Source: Sphingomonas populi (GTDB lineage Bacteria; Pseudomonadota; Alphaproteobacteria; Sphingomonadales; Sphingomonadaceae). From it: a DNA stretch of 64,000 bases. The notes under the pieces were generated by a model. The model did not search any database. It had not been told where the DNA came from and saw only the letters and a program-made list of their open reading frames with translations. The DNA is taken from assembly GCF_004208535.1 (NCBI RefSeq), contig NZ_SGIS01000023.1, forward strand, positions 18,229 to 82,228, in the 5' to 3' direction. Below are positions 33,964-43,033 of the stretch, piece after piece. Every line of letters begins with the position of its first letter. Positions within the stretch are counted from its first letter, which is position 1. The position numbers and the translations under genes were made by a program.

Positions 33964-34938
33964 ATGGATTACCGCGAACTCGACCTGAACCTGCTCGTCA
34001 TCCTCAACGCGCTGTTTGAGGAAGGCGGGGTCAACGCGTGCGCCCGCAAGCTGGGGATCAGCCAGCCCAACGTCAGTTTCGCGCTCGCCAAATTGCGTAC
34101 GGCGTTCAAGGATGACCTGCTAATCCGGGAAGGAAACCGGATGAAACCGACCTCGGCCGGGGAGCGGCTGCGCGATCCGATCCGGCGCATCCTCGCAACG
34201 GTCGATGCGGAGCTTCTGCACGCGCCGGTGTTCGATCCGGCGGAAAGCGCGCGGCGGTTTACGATCAGCACCTCCGATATCGGCGAGCTGACCTTCCTCC
34301 CGATGCTGCTGGCTGCACTCGCCGTACGCGCGCCGGGCACGACCGTGCGATGCTATTCCATGCGCCCGGAAGAGCTTGAGCGGTCCATGGCCGAAGGGAC
34401 CGTCGATGTCGCGCTCGGCTATTTCCCGGATCTCGATGGTGCCGCGCTCTACCGTCAGAAGCTGTTCGAGCATCCCTTCGTCTGCATCGTCCGGTCCGAT
34501 CACCCGGATGTTGCCGGGGAGCTGACGCTGGATCAGTTCCTGTCGCTCGGCCATATCGTCGTCGCGCAGGAGGGCCGCAGCCAGGAACTCGTCGAGCGGA
34601 CGATGCGGCAGCAGGGGCTTTCGCGCGAGATCAAGCTTCAGTCGCCCCATTTCATGAGCGCGCCGCTGCTGATCGCGCGATCGGATCTTATTACCACCGT
34701 GCCCAGGGCCGTCGGAACGACCTATGCCGGTATCGCCGGCCTTCGGCTGCTGCAGCCCCCGATCGCCTTTCCGCCGATCGACCTCCAGCAATTTTGGCAC
34801 CGGCGGGTCCACTCCGATCCGGCGGTGCGCTGGTTCCGGGCGTTGGTGGCCGAGCTTTTCCTGGGCAAAGATCCTACGATGCCCGTCGAAAAGCCGGGCA
34901 AGCCTGCCACAGCCGCCCGAAGATCCCGGAAGCCGTAG
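33964..34938 (+). CDS. LysR family transcriptional regulator (NodD/NahR-like)
   Basis: A 324-residue regulator. The N-terminal winged HTH is DYRELDLNLLVILNALFEEG, ARKLGISQPNVSFALAKLRT, FKDDLLIREGNRMKPTSAGE, resembling the NodD/NahR/LinR branch that answers to aromatic inducers. The effector domain spans about residues 95-300. The extra lysine/proline-rich tail (EKPGKPATAARRSRKP) is unusual but short. It is divergent from the Rieske oxygenase gene, with a palindrome between. The next 245 bases (34939-35183) contain no gene apart from a small hairpin. Confidence 0.92.
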   Translation: MDYRELDLNLLVILNALFEEGGVNACARKLGISQPNVSFALAKLRTAFKDDLLIREGNRMKPTSAGERLRDPIRRILATVDAELLHAPVFDPAESARRFTISTSDIGELTFLPMLLAALAVRAPGTTVRCYSMRPEELERSMAEGTVDVALGYFPDLDGAALYRQKLFEHPFVCIVRSDHPDVAGELTLDQFLSLGHIVVAQEGRSQELVERTMRQQGLSREIKLQSPHFMSAPLLIARSDLITTVPRAVGTTYAGIAGLRLLQPPIAFPPIDLQQFWHRRVHSDPAVRWFRALVAELFLGKDPTMPVEKPGKPATAARRSRKP

Positions 34939-35103
34939 GCGTCTGACTGAACGATTGCCCGCACTGTCCAACGAACCCGATCTTCCCCCGGTTCGGCGGA
35001 CACGCTGGGGTATTCCGACATGCTCTTCGACACGAAGTCGTAGGCCAAGATGGAGATCCGCGCGTCCTGGTCCTCATAAGAGGGCCGGCATCACGGGCGG
35101 CTA

Positions 35104-35119
35104 CCTGTCGAGCGACAGG
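35104..35119. promoter_or_regulatory. Palindrome CCTGTCG-ag-CGACAGG before the TonB receptor/P450 operon
   Basis: A perfect 7+2+7 inverted repeat 64 bases before the receptor ATG. It could be an operator or a 5'-leader hairpin. Confidence 0.4.
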
Positions 35120-35183
35120 CAGCACGAGGATCCCGCTCCGCCAGAGAGCGGTCACAATAAAAAAGCGATACGGGGATGAGGGC

Positions 35184-37475
35184 ATGAAGCGATTTAGGGG
35201 GGCGACGACGGTCGCGGGCGCGGCCATAGCCATCTGGCTGAACATGGGGCCAGCTCAGGCGCAGACCGCGCCTGCCGCGGTCGATCCCGCTGCTCAGGAA
35301 GAGCCCGCGACGTCGGCCCGCGGCATCCAGGACATCGTCGTCACCGCTCGCAAGACTGGCGCGGAATCGGCGCAGCGCGTGCCGATCGCGATCACCGCGA
35401 TCCCCACTGAGCTGATCGCGATCGCCAAGGCCGACGATATCAGTAAGGTCGCGCGGCTCGCGCCCAATACCGTGCTGGAATCATCCTCGACGCTGCCGGG
35501 CTTCGCCAATTTCCAGATTCGTGGCATCGGCGCCTCGGGTAGCCAGTTGAGCGTCGATCCCGCAGTTGGGCTGAGCGTCGACGGTATGACCTATGACTTT
35601 CAGGGTGCGTCGATTCTCGACACCTTCGACGTCGAGGGGGTCGAAATCTTGCGTGGGCCGCAGGGCATCCTGTTCGGCGCGAATACGATCGGCGGCGCGG
35701 TCGTGCTTCGCACCCGCCGCCCCGGGGCGGAGACCGAAGCCAAGGCGGAGGTGACCATCGGCAACCTTAACCGCTTCGACCTGTCGGCCATGCTTTCCAC
35801 CCCGTTCAATGCAGATGCCAGCCTGCGCGGCAAGATCGCGGTGCTGTATCGCACCCGCGACGGCGCGATCCAGGATCATAACGGCGGTACGTTCGTGCCC
35901 TCGGTCAACAACCCATCGGGCACCGAACCCGGCACCGCCACCGGCAACTTCCCTCAGACTCGCACGCTGGCGATCCGGCCGACGCTCACCTGGGCGCCGC
36001 CCGGAAGTGCATTCGACATGGCGCTGTTCGGCGAACTCGTCCGCAGCCGCGGCCAGACATCGGCCTCGCAGCCGGTGCCCGGCTATAGCGCGGCGCTGTT
36101 GACGGTCTTCGGCTATACACCGCCGGCCGGCGCGTTCGAAGCGAACAACAACTTCTACGAGGGCCAGAGGACCGGCGCCGAGCGGATCGCGCTTGAGGTG
36201 AACTGGAACATCGGCGTGGGGACGATCACCTCGATCAGCGCCTTCCGCCACACCGACTATCACTTCGGGTTCGACTCGGACGGCACGCCCTTCACGATCC
36301 TGGAATTTCCTGACAACCGCGCCGAAAGTTATCAGAACAGCCAGGAGATCCGCTTCGCTTCCAGCTTCTCGGATCGGGTCAAGCTGCTGGTCGGTGCCTA
36401 TTTCGACCGGTTCGATCTCTACAATCTCGAACGCCGCCGCCAAGGCTCGGTGCTGATCGGCGCGAGAGTCAACACGATCTCCTACATCCAGGGGCAGTTC
36501 AAGGAGCTAAAACAGACGGCGGCGGCCTTCGCCAACGTCGATTTCAAGCTGTTCGACAATGTTACGCTCACCGCCGGCGCTCGCTATAATTACGATCGCA
36601 AAAGCTTTACCTCGACGCCGCTGTCGACCTGCGTCGGGCCGAGCTTCGACGTCTGCTCGAGCGCCAGCCAGACCTATGTCCGCCACTGGGACAACATCTC
36701 GCCCAAGGCCGGCATTACCTGGCAGGCGACTCCCTCTATTCTGGCCTATGCCTCCTATACCAAGGGCTATCGCAGCGGCAATTTCAACGGTCGCGCGACC
36801 AGTTTCGCACAGGTAACCCCGGCCGATCCCGAAAGCGCCGGCTCGTCCGAGATCGGCGTCAAATCGACATTGTTCGATCGCCGGGTGCGGTTCAACGTCG
36901 CGGCGTTCAACACCAAATATAACGACATCCAGCGCCAGGTGCTCGTGGGGCTGTTGCAGGTCATCACCAACGCCGCCTCGGCGACGATCCGGGGGGTAGA
37001 GGCTGAACTGACCGTCCAGCCGGTGCCGCAGCTCGAATTCAACGGCAATATCGGCTATACCGACGCCAAGTTTGAGACGTTCGAGAATCTCAACGTCAAC
37101 GGCATTCCCGGCATACAGCCGGACGACGCGGTACTCGCCAAGAAGCTGAAGTTCGACAAGGTGCCCGAGCTCAACGCTTATGCGGCCGCGACCTACCGCA
37201 TCCCCATCAACGGTCGTGATCTCGCGCTGCGGGTCGATTACAGCTACCGCAGCAGCTACTTCACCGACGTGCTCAATACGCCCTCGCTGAAGGTGAACGG
37301 CTATGGGACGCTCGGTGCCAGCGCTTCGGCCGATCTGGGCAAAGTGCGCGTCACCGTCTTCGGCCAGAATTTGACCGACGCGCGCTATTTCGATCTCGCC
37401 AATACGCTGCTCGTGCCGATCCGCTACGGTGGCGAGTCGCGCACCTTCGGCATGACGATCGGGTACAAGATATGA
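35184..37475 (+). CDS. TonB-dependent outer-membrane receptor
   Basis: A 763-residue receptor with signal peptide (about residues 1-27, ending QAQ) and TonB-box region IQDIVVTARKTGAESAQRVP. Plug signatures: FANFQIRGIGASGSQLSVDP, EGVEILRGPQGILFGANTIG, GGAVVLRTRRPG. The barrel ends in FGMTIGYKI. Its stop overlaps the start of the P450 gene (ATGA), an uncommon direct coupling of an outer-membrane importer to a cytosolic hydroxylase. This strongly suggests that they handle the same hydrophobic substrate. A ribosome-like GATGAGGG precedes ATG 35184. Confidence 0.95.
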   Translation: MKRFRGATTVAGAAIAIWLNMGPAQAQTAPAAVDPAAQEEPATSARGIQDIVVTARKTGAESAQRVPIAITAIPTELIAIAKADDISKVARLAPNTVLESSSTLPGFANFQIRGIGASGSQLSVDPAVGLSVDGMTYDFQGASILDTFDVEGVEILRGPQGILFGANTIGGAVVLRTRRPGAETEAKAEVTIGNLNRFDLSAMLSTPFNADASLRGKIAVLYRTRDGAIQDHNGGTFVPSVNNPSGTEPGTATGNFPQTRTLAIRPTLTWAPPGSAFDMALFGELVRSRGQTSASQPVPGYSAALLTVFGYTPPAGAFEANNNFYEGQRTGAERIALEVNWNIGVGTITSISAFRHTDYHFGFDSDGTPFTILEFPDNRAESYQNSQEIRFASSFSDRVKLLVGAYFDRFDLYNLERRRQGSVLIGARVNTISYIQGQFKELKQTAAAFANVDFKLFDNVTLTAGARYNYDRKSFTSTPLSTCVGPSFDVCSSASQTYVRHWDNISPKAGITWQATPSILAYASYTKGYRSGNFNGRATSFAQVTPADPESAGSSEIGVKSTLFDRRVRFNVAAFNTKYNDIQRQVLVGLLQVITNAASATIRGVEAELTVQPVPQLEFNGNIGYTDAKFETFENLNVNGIPGIQPDDAVLAKKLKFDKVPELNAYAAATYRIPINGRDLALRVDYSYRSSYFTDVLNTPSLKVNGYGTLGASASADLGKVRVTVFGQNLTDARYFDLANTLLVPIRYGGESRTFGMTIGYKI

Positions 37476-38656
37476 GCGGCCTGCTCGATACCGCTGATCG
37501 TTCGCCCTACGCCTTCTTCGAGCAGGTGCGTGCGCAGGGCGGCGTTGTGTGGGACGCGAGCGTCGGCGGCTGGCTGGTGGTCGATCATGCGCTCTGCAAG
37601 CTGGTCGAGGGCGACGAGGCGCACTTCACCAACCCTTATGTCGGCGCGCCGCCGACGATCGTCGCGATCAAGGGCGGGATGGGCAACATCACATTGACCC
37701 ACGGCGCGGCGCACGATCGGCTGCGGCGCTTCCACCTCAAACTGCTGACACCGGCCGCAGTCGAGGCGTACCGGCGCGACATCGTCGTGCCGGTGGTCGC
37801 GGCGTGCATGGCGGCGATCGAGGGACGGGGACAGGCCGAACTGTTCGCCGAGCTGGCGGCCAGGGTGCCGCCCGCAGTGACGCTCGGGCTGCTCGGGCTT
37901 GACTGGCGCGACGATGCTCTGGTCGCGCGGGTGCTGGCGCTGCACGACGACATCATGGCGTTCATCGGCCGCAACTATGCCCCGGAGCTCGAGCGCAGTG
38001 CGCTCGAGGCGAGCGCCGCGATCAACGCGATCCTGCTGCCGGCGATCCGCGCGCGGCGCACCGGCGACGGCACCGATTTCATCAGCCGCATCTGGCGCGA
38101 GGCGCCGTCCGACGAGGCGATCGACGAGCAGACGGTGCTCGGCATCTGCCGCGAGATCTTCCTCGGCGGCAGCGACACCACCGTCTATGGCATCGCCAAC
38201 TGCCTGTACGTGCTGCTGACCGACGCCGATGCTCGGGCCAAGCTGCAGGCCGACCGCAGCCATCTGCGCGCCTTTGTCGACGAGACGATGCGGCTCTACG
38301 GATCGGTGCAATATCGCTACCGGATCGCGGCCGAAGCGAGCGAGGTGGGCGGCGTTGCGGTGGCAGCCGGCGACACGCTGGTGCTGGTCAATGCTGCCGC
38401 CAACCGCGATCCGGCCAAATATGGCTGCCCCGCGCATTTCGATCTCGATCGTCGCCCAGTGACCGACCATCTCGCTTTCAACTGGGGCGAACGCTCGTGC
38501 GTCGGCGCCGGCCTGGCCCGCGCCGAGATGCGCGAATGCCTGCTCGCGGTGCTCGATCGGTTGCCCGACGTGCGGCTCGATGCGGAACGCGAGCCGCCGC
38601 GGCTGCAGGGATTGTTCATGCGCGCGTTCAAGCCGTTGCATGCGCGCTTCGCATGA
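37472..38656 (+). CDS. Cytochrome P450
   Basis: A 394-residue soluble bacterial P450 monooxygenase. I-helix oxygen-activation motif GGSDTT (232-237), K-helix ExxR at Glu271-Arg274 (DETMRLY), and the haem loop FNWGERSCVGAGLARAEM with the axial Cys343. Trp/Glu/Arg variation in the loop (FNWGERSCVG rather than FGxGxHxCxG) is tolerated in several proteobacterial P450s. Redox partners (ferredoxin, reductase) are not found nearby. It overlaps the TonB receptor gene and precedes CoA-type genes, so it probably hydroxylates the imported compound before or during side-chain degradation. Confidence 0.95.
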   Translation: MSGLLDTADRSPYAFFEQVRAQGGVVWDASVGGWLVVDHALCKLVEGDEAHFTNPYVGAPPTIVAIKGGMGNITLTHGAAHDRLRRFHLKLLTPAAVEAYRRDIVVPVVAACMAAIEGRGQAELFAELAARVPPAVTLGLLGLDWRDDALVARVLALHDDIMAFIGRNYAPELERSALEASAAINAILLPAIRARRTGDGTDFISRIWREAPSDEAIDEQTVLGICREIFLGGSDTTVYGIANCLYVLLTDADARAKLQADRSHLRAFVDETMRLYGSVQYRYRIAAEASEVGGVAVAAGDTLVLVNAAANRDPAKYGCPAHFDLDRRPVTDHLAFNWGERSCVGAGLARAEMRECLLAVLDRLPDVRLDAEREPPRLQGLFMRAFKPLHARFA

Positions 38657-38734
38657 GACCCTATCGCCGGATGGGTGGCGGCCCCGCCCACGGCGATACG
38701 ATTTCGGCCATGCATGCCGGATGCCCCTGATACC

Positions 38735-38929
38735 ATGCGCTCGATGGTCGCGATTGGACATGCGGTGAACGCCGCGCACCTCAGTGTGCAGAGTCCCGGT
38801 GGCATGGTCTGTTCGGCGGAGACGCACATGCAGCGCGGTTGGGGCGGCCACCGCACCCTGCGGATGACGCCGATCTTCAAGGTTCGCAACACGATCGCCG
38901 CAGGCCTCGGCCTGCCGCGGTCCTTCTGA
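38735..38929 (+). CDS. Small ORF of unknown function, possibly a gene remnant
   Basis: A 64-residue frame (MRSMVAIGHAVNAAHLSV...) ending FKVRNTIAAGLGLPRSF, directly before the hot-dog protein gene. Codon choice and residue composition look protein-like and its TGA is followed at once by the next ribosome site (TGATGAGG). No ribosome site of its own is convincing. I recognise no family; it could be the C-terminal end of a larger deleted gene. An earlier in-frame start exists at 38675. Confidence 0.35.
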   Translation: MRSMVAIGHAVNAAHLSVQSPGGMVCSAETHMQRGWGGHRTLRMTPIFKVRNTIAAGLGLPRSF

Positions 38930-38939
38930 TGAGGTATCG

Positions 38940-39398
38940 ATGATGGCGACCCTGCCCGATCTGCCGCCCCCGCCCGACGTTGCCGGCATGTCGCTCGACG
39001 GCACCGAGCCGTTCACGGTCGACGCCGCCGAGAACGCCGCCCTGTGCCGCTCGACGGGCGTCGAGCCAGCCGCTGATGGCAGCGCGCACCCGATCTATTA
39101 TTTCATCGCCACCCAGGTCGGCATGGGCAAGACCGTCGCCGGGCTCTGCGCGGCGTGCGACTTCGATGTCGATGACGGACCGATGATGGGCAGTTCCGCC
39201 GTTCGCTTTGCGCGGCCGATTCGAATCGGCGAACCCTATCGGGTCAGCGGCGAAATCACCGGGCTGGTGCGCAAGCGCAGCCGCAAGCTGGGGGTGATGG
39301 ACGTGCTCGACTACCGGCTCCGGCTGCACGATGCGGCGGGCGCGGTCATACTGGAGGCTGACAATATATGGGTATTGCCGCGCAAGGAGCTCGCATGA
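38940..39398 (+). CDS. MaoC-like hot-dog fold protein (N-terminal dehydratase type)
   Basis: A 152-residue protein resembling the N-terminal, non-catalytic type of MaoC hot-dog subunit (FAS1-like dehydratase region). Features: HPIYYFIATQVGMGKTVAGL near residue 54, FARPIRIGEPYRVSGEITGL near 90, and the RLHDAAGAVILEADNIWVLP ending. It lacks the catalytic DxNPxHxD motif, which is present in the next gene. Such pairs form heteromeric enoyl-CoA hydratases for bulky substrates, for example in steroid side-chain degradation. GAGG stands 6 bases before ATG 38940; the following gene overlaps by 4 bases. Confidence 0.75.
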   Translation: MMATLPDLPPPPDVAGMSLDGTEPFTVDAAENAALCRSTGVEPAADGSAHPIYYFIATQVGMGKTVAGLCAACDFDVDDGPMMGSSAVRFARPIRIGEPYRVSGEITGLVRKRSRKLGVMDVLDYRLRLHDAAGAVILEADNIWVLPRKELA

Positions 39399-39784
39399 CT
39401 GCAGTCGGTGATATCCTGCCCGAGTTCGTCGTCGATCCGGTCGATGCGGAGGCGATGAAGGAATGGGCGGTGTTCCTGCACGATCCCAATCCGATCCATC
39501 TCGATGCCACGGTGGTGCAGGCGAAGGGGCTCGGCGACCGGGTGATCAACCAGGGACCGGCCAATGTGGCCTATGTGATGAACATGCTGGCGGCGGCCTT
39601 TCCGGGCGCGACCCTCACCGCGATCGAGTCGCGATTCGTTGACAATGTCTATGCCGGCGAGCGTGTGGTCGCGAGCGGCGCCATCACCGCCATCGCCGAC
39701 GGGGCGGTAACCTGCACGATCGCTCTGGTGGCCGGCGACGGCCGCCCGGTGATCACCGGCACCGCGTCGATGCGCCTTCCCTGA
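39395..39784 (+). CDS. MaoC family (R)-specific enoyl-CoA hydratase-like protein
   Basis: A 129-residue hot-dog protein with the hydratase motif HDPNPIHLDATVV (catalytic Asp and His) near residues 29-41, then GLGDRVINQGPANVAYVMNM. The start is the ATG overlapping the previous stop (ATGA). With the preceding protein it probably forms a heterodimeric or heterotetrameric hydratase acting on a 2-enoyl-CoA with a bulky ring. That is known for the MaoC pairs of actinobacterial and proteobacterial steroid pathways; the assignment here is by analogy. Confidence 0.85.
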   Translation: MTAVGDILPEFVVDPVDAEAMKEWAVFLHDPNPIHLDATVVQAKGLGDRVINQGPANVAYVMNMLAAAFPGATLTAIESRFVDNVYAGERVVASGAITAIADGAVTCTIALVAGDGRPVITGTASMRLP

Positions 39785-39803
39785 TCCAACGAAAGGAAAT
39801 TCC

Positions 39804-40316
39804 ATGCCCAGCGGTCCATTCGCCCATGTCTGCCTGCTCGTGAAGGATATCGACACCGCCATTGCGGACTGGACCAAGATCCTCGGCGTGCTCGATCCGC
39901 GCGCGCTGGCCGAACCGATCGTCAAATATGACGAGTTCGAGGGCGGCGCCGACGCCGGCATGAAATGGGCGACCTTCGTCGCCAACCACACCACCGAGAT
40001 CCAGTTCATCCAGCCTTCGCCCGGCACCCCGCTCGGCAAGCGGCTTGAGGAGAAGGGCGAGCACGTCCATCATCTCTGTTTCACCGTCGACGACGTGCCG
40101 GGCACGATGGCCAAGCTCGATGCCGAGGGGATCGCGGTGGTCAATGGCGGCCAGACCTACAACGATCCCGACATGCCGTGGCAGACCTGGAGCTGGGTCA
40201 GCCCGAAGAGCGCGCACGGCGTGCTGATCGAAGTCGCCAAGCCCTATGAGAGTCACGGCGACGGCAGATGGCATTCTTCGCCGGGCCGGTTTGCCGAGCC
40301 GGCCGCCGCTGAGTGA
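39804..40316 (+). CDS. VOC (glyoxalase/bleomycin-resistance) family protein
   Basis: A 170-residue vicinal-oxygen-chelate protein. Two beta-alpha-beta-beta-beta modules are visible: FAHVCLLVKDIDTAIADWTK at the N-terminus and EHVHHLCFTVDDVPGTMAKL near residue 90. Likely metal ligands are His8, Glu near residue 69 (TTEIQFIQP), His near 92 and the terminal Glu (VLIEVAKPY). This pattern is like methylmalonyl-CoA epimerase, so epimerisation or isomerisation of an acyl-CoA intermediate is plausible. A ribosome site GAAAGGAA precedes the ATG. The next gene overlaps by 4 bases (GTGA). Confidence 0.85.
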   Translation: MPSGPFAHVCLLVKDIDTAIADWTKILGVLDPRALAEPIVKYDEFEGGADAGMKWATFVANHTTEIQFIQPSPGTPLGKRLEEKGEHVHHLCFTVDDVPGTMAKLDAEGIAVVNGGQTYNDPDMPWQTWSWVSPKSAHGVLIEVAKPYESHGDGRWHSSPGRFAEPAAAE

Positions 40317-41149
40317 GCATCGGCGCGGACGGTATCGAGCGCGTAAGGTTACCGGGCGACGGGCTGACGCTGACGGCGGACGCGTTCGGCGATCCCGCCG
40401 CGCCGCTGGTGCTGTTCTTTCACGGCGGCGGGCAGAGCCGGCGGAGCTGGCGCGGCGCGGCGCGGCGGGTGGCGGATGCCGGCTATCGCGCGCTCAGCGT
40501 CGATCTGCGCGGGCATGGCGAAAGCGACTGGGCGGCGGACGGCGACTATGCACTCGACGCGATCGCGCGCGATGTCGAGGCGATCGTCGATAGCCTGGAG
40601 GGGTCGGTCGCGCTGGTTGGCGCGTCGCGCGGGGGGCAGGCGGCGTTCGTGGGCGGTGCGCGCCGGGCGGAGCGGGTGCGGTTGGTATTCTTGGCCGATG
40701 TCGCGCCGCGGATCGAGCACCGCGGCGTCGAGCGCATCCGTGGCTTCTTTCGCGCCAGCGCAGCCGGATTTGCAGACGTCGCAGAGGCGGCGGCGACGCT
40801 GGATACGCATCTCGGCCATCCCGGAACGAGCGATCCCGCCCGGCTCGGTAAGGTCTTGCGACGCGAGGGCGACCGGCTGTTCTGGCAATGGGACCCGCGC
40901 ACGGTCGCGCCCGAATTTCTCAGCCCGCCTTCGGAAGGCGCGTTGATGGAGGCGATGGCGCGGACCATCACGGTGCCGGTGGTGATGGTCCGCGGTACGC
41001 TCAGCGACCTGGTGACCGAGGACGAAGCCGCCTATTTCCGCGAGATCACGCCGCATGTCGAGATTCTCGAGGCGCAAGGCGTGGGCCATATGCTCACCGG
41101 CGATCACAACGATGTTTTCGCGACGGCATTGCTCGATCATTTGGGATGA
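40313..41149 (+). CDS. Alpha/beta hydrolase
   Basis: A 278-residue cytosolic alpha/beta hydrolase starting with GTG inside the previous stop. Motifs: LFFHGGGQSRRSWRGAARRV (oxyanion region), VDLRGHGESDWAADGDYALD, nucleophile elbow VGASRGG near residue 100 (Gly-Ala-Ser-Arg-Gly), TLSDLVTEDE carrying the acid, and GVGHMLTGDHND with the catalytic His. It may hydrolyse a thioester, ester or ring-cleavage product. It ends the rightward operon that starts at the TonB receptor (35184), and faces the convergent acyl-CoA ligase gene across 225 bases, where only a small GCGGC-aaaa-GCCGC hairpin (41170-41183) is seen. Confidence 0.88.
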   Translation: MSIGADGIERVRLPGDGLTLTADAFGDPAAPLVLFFHGGGQSRRSWRGAARRVADAGYRALSVDLRGHGESDWAADGDYALDAIARDVEAIVDSLEGSVALVGASRGGQAAFVGGARRAERVRLVFLADVAPRIEHRGVERIRGFFRASAAGFADVAEAAATLDTHLGHPGTSDPARLGKVLRREGDRLFWQWDPRTVAPEFLSPPSEGALMEAMARTITVPVVMVRGTLSDLVTEDEAAYFREITPHVEILEAQGVGHMLTGDHNDVFATALLDHLG

Positions 41150-41169
41150 TCGCACCCTGAGCGTCGTTG

Positions 41170-41183
41170 GCGGCAAAAGCCGC
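41170..41183. terminator. Small hairpin between convergent genes
   Basis: GCGGC-AAAA-GCCGC followed by TT, located 20 bases after the hydrolase stop. It is weak, but the position between convergent genes fits a terminator. Confidence 0.35.
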
Positions 41184-41374
41184 TTCATGCGCCGAAGTGT
41201 TTGCGATCGACGCCGCTGAGATCGAATGAGCAGGTCGGCGATTCCGAGGCGGATATCGCGCCGGTGGCGGGGTTCCTGGCGTCGGACATGGCACGCTATG
41301 TCAACGGTCGATGGCGGACAGCATGTGCCGCGCTACGATTCGCGGCCGCAGGTTCTTGGGGCACTGGAAGGCGC

Positions 41375-43033
41375 CTAATCGACGAGATTGAACTCCTCCA
41401 TCAGCAGCGCGCGCAGCCGGAATTTCTGCACCTTCGACGCCGACATCGGCCATTCCTCGACGAAGCGCACCACCCGCGGCACCTTGAACGACGCGATTTC
41501 CTTGCGGCAATAGGCGATCAGATCATCCGCCGAGACCTCGGCCCCTTCGACCAGTCCGATGAACGCGGCGGGGACCTCGGAGAGCCGCGCGTCGGGAATG
41601 CCCACGACCTGCGCGAGCTGCACGCCGGGATAGCGCGCAAGCACCGCCTCCACCTCGGCCGCTGCGACATTCTCGCCGCCGACCTTTAGCATGTCCTTCA
41701 TCCGGCCGTGGAACATGATATGGCCGTTCGCTTCAAGCGAGCCGATGTCGCCGCTGTGATACCAGCCGTCGCCGTCCAGCGCCTCTGCGGTCTTGTCGGG
41801 GTCCTTGTAATAGCCCTCGAACAGGCTGTAGCCGCGGATCAGCACTTCGCCTTGCTCGCCGGTCGGCAGGTCCGCGCCGGTTTCGCGATCGACGATCCGC
41901 AGTTCGATGCCGGCCAACGGATGACCGAGTCGGGAAAAGCCCAGCGCCGGGTCCATGCCTGGGCCGCCGGTCGCGACCACGCCGCACGCCTCGCTCATCC
42001 CGAAGGTCCCGACCTGCATCGTGCCCGGCATCGCCTGCGCGAAGGCCGTACCGACGCTGGCCGGCATCGCCGCGAAACAACTGTTCATAACCCGCACGCT
42101 CGACAAGTCGGTGGTCGAGAAATCTGGATGGTGGAGCATCGCCTGGAGGAAGGTGACGAAGGGGAGGAAGACTATCGTGGCCCGCTCGCGCTCGATCGCG
42201 CGCAGGCTCTCGCCCGGGTCGAAGCGCTCGTGGCCGATGAAGGTGCCGCCCGCGTCGATGCTGGAGAGCAGCGCGGAGAGCGCGGCGACATGGAACAGCG
42301 GCAGCGGCGACCAGACCCGCTCGCCTTGGCGATACTGCCAGCGTTCGCGGCCCAGGTTGATGCTGTTGCGGACCATCGCCTCGTGGGTGATCAGACATCC
42401 CTTGGGATTGGACGAGGTGCCCGAAGTATAGAGGATCATGCCCACGTCACGGATGCGGACGGCCGCGCGGGCGTCGTCGATGGCGGTCTCGGGAACCTGT
42501 TCCGCGAGCGCCCGGAACTGCGCCGCGTCGATGCAGCCCGGCGCAAGGTCGGACCCGAGCAGGACGATGTTGCGCAGGAAGGGCACGCCGTCGATCGCCA
42601 GCGCGAGCGGATCGGCCGCGTCGGCGATCACCGGGAACGCCTCGGTCAACCGCTGGCTGAAGTCGAGCGCGTCCGCCACCGCGCCGGTGGTGACGATCGT
42701 CACGACGTCGGCGTTGCGCGTGACATAGGCGAGTTCGCTCGGCCGATAGCGTGCGTTGATCAGCACCGCCACCGCGCCGCACAAGGCGACCGCGAAGAAG
42801 GCGTCGATGAAGTCCAGCCCGTTCGGCAGCAACAGCCCGACGTGGTCGCCGCGTTTCACGCCGAGCGCCTTCAGGCCGCGGGCGATATCGGTCGCGCCCT
42901 TCACTAGCTCGGCATAACTCCGGCGCGCGTCGCCGAAGACGACGGCGGTCGCCTCGGGATCGCGATCGGCCGCTTTCAACAGCAGATCGGCGAAGGTGGT
43001 TGCTTCGATGCGGACGGGGAGGCGACTATCCAT
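41375..43033 (-). CDS. Acyl-CoA ligase (AMP-binding, ANL family)
   Basis: A 552-residue ATP-dependent ligase that adenylates a carboxylic acid and forms its CoA thioester. Motifs: the phosphate-binding loop MILYTSGTSSNPKGCLITHE near residue 190, YHSGDIGSLEANGHIMFHGR (A7/A8), MLKVGGENVAAAEVEAVL and the C-terminal catalytic Lys in MSASKVQKFRLR. ATG 43033 is adopted because homologous sequence begins there; the open frame extends upstream with no ribosome site. The gene is alone on this strand and divergent from thiolase. It likely activates the acid that the downstream thiolase/FadB/dehydrogenase genes degrade. Confidence 0.92.
   Translation of the reverse strand: MDSRLPVRIEATTFADLLLKAADRDPEATAVVFGDARRSYAELVKGATDIARGLKALGVKRGDHVGLLLPNGLDFIDAFFAVALCGAVAVLINARYRPSELAYVTRNADVVTIVTTGAVADALDFSQRLTEAFPVIADAADPLALAIDGVPFLRNIVLLGSDLAPGCIDAAQFRALAEQVPETAIDDARAAVRIRDVGMILYTSGTSSNPKGCLITHEAMVRNSINLGRERWQYRQGERVWSPLPLFHVAALSALLSSIDAGGTFIGHERFDPGESLRAIERERATIVFLPFVTFLQAMLHHPDFSTTDLSSVRVMNSCFAAMPASVGTAFAQAMPGTMQVGTFGMSEACGVVATGGPGMDPALGFSRLGHPLAGIELRIVDRETGADLPTGEQGEVLIRGYSLFEGYYKDPDKTAEALDGDGWYHSGDIGSLEANGHIMFHGRMKDMLKVGGENVAAAEVEAVLARYPGVQLAQVVGIPDARLSEVPAAFIGLVEGAEVSADDLIAYCRKEIASFKVPRVVRFVEEWPMSASKVQKFRLRALLMEEFNLVD

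Noticed and set aside
34939..35183. Possible gene remnant between the LysR gene and the TonB receptor gene
   Set aside because: Short frames only, without recognisable motif.
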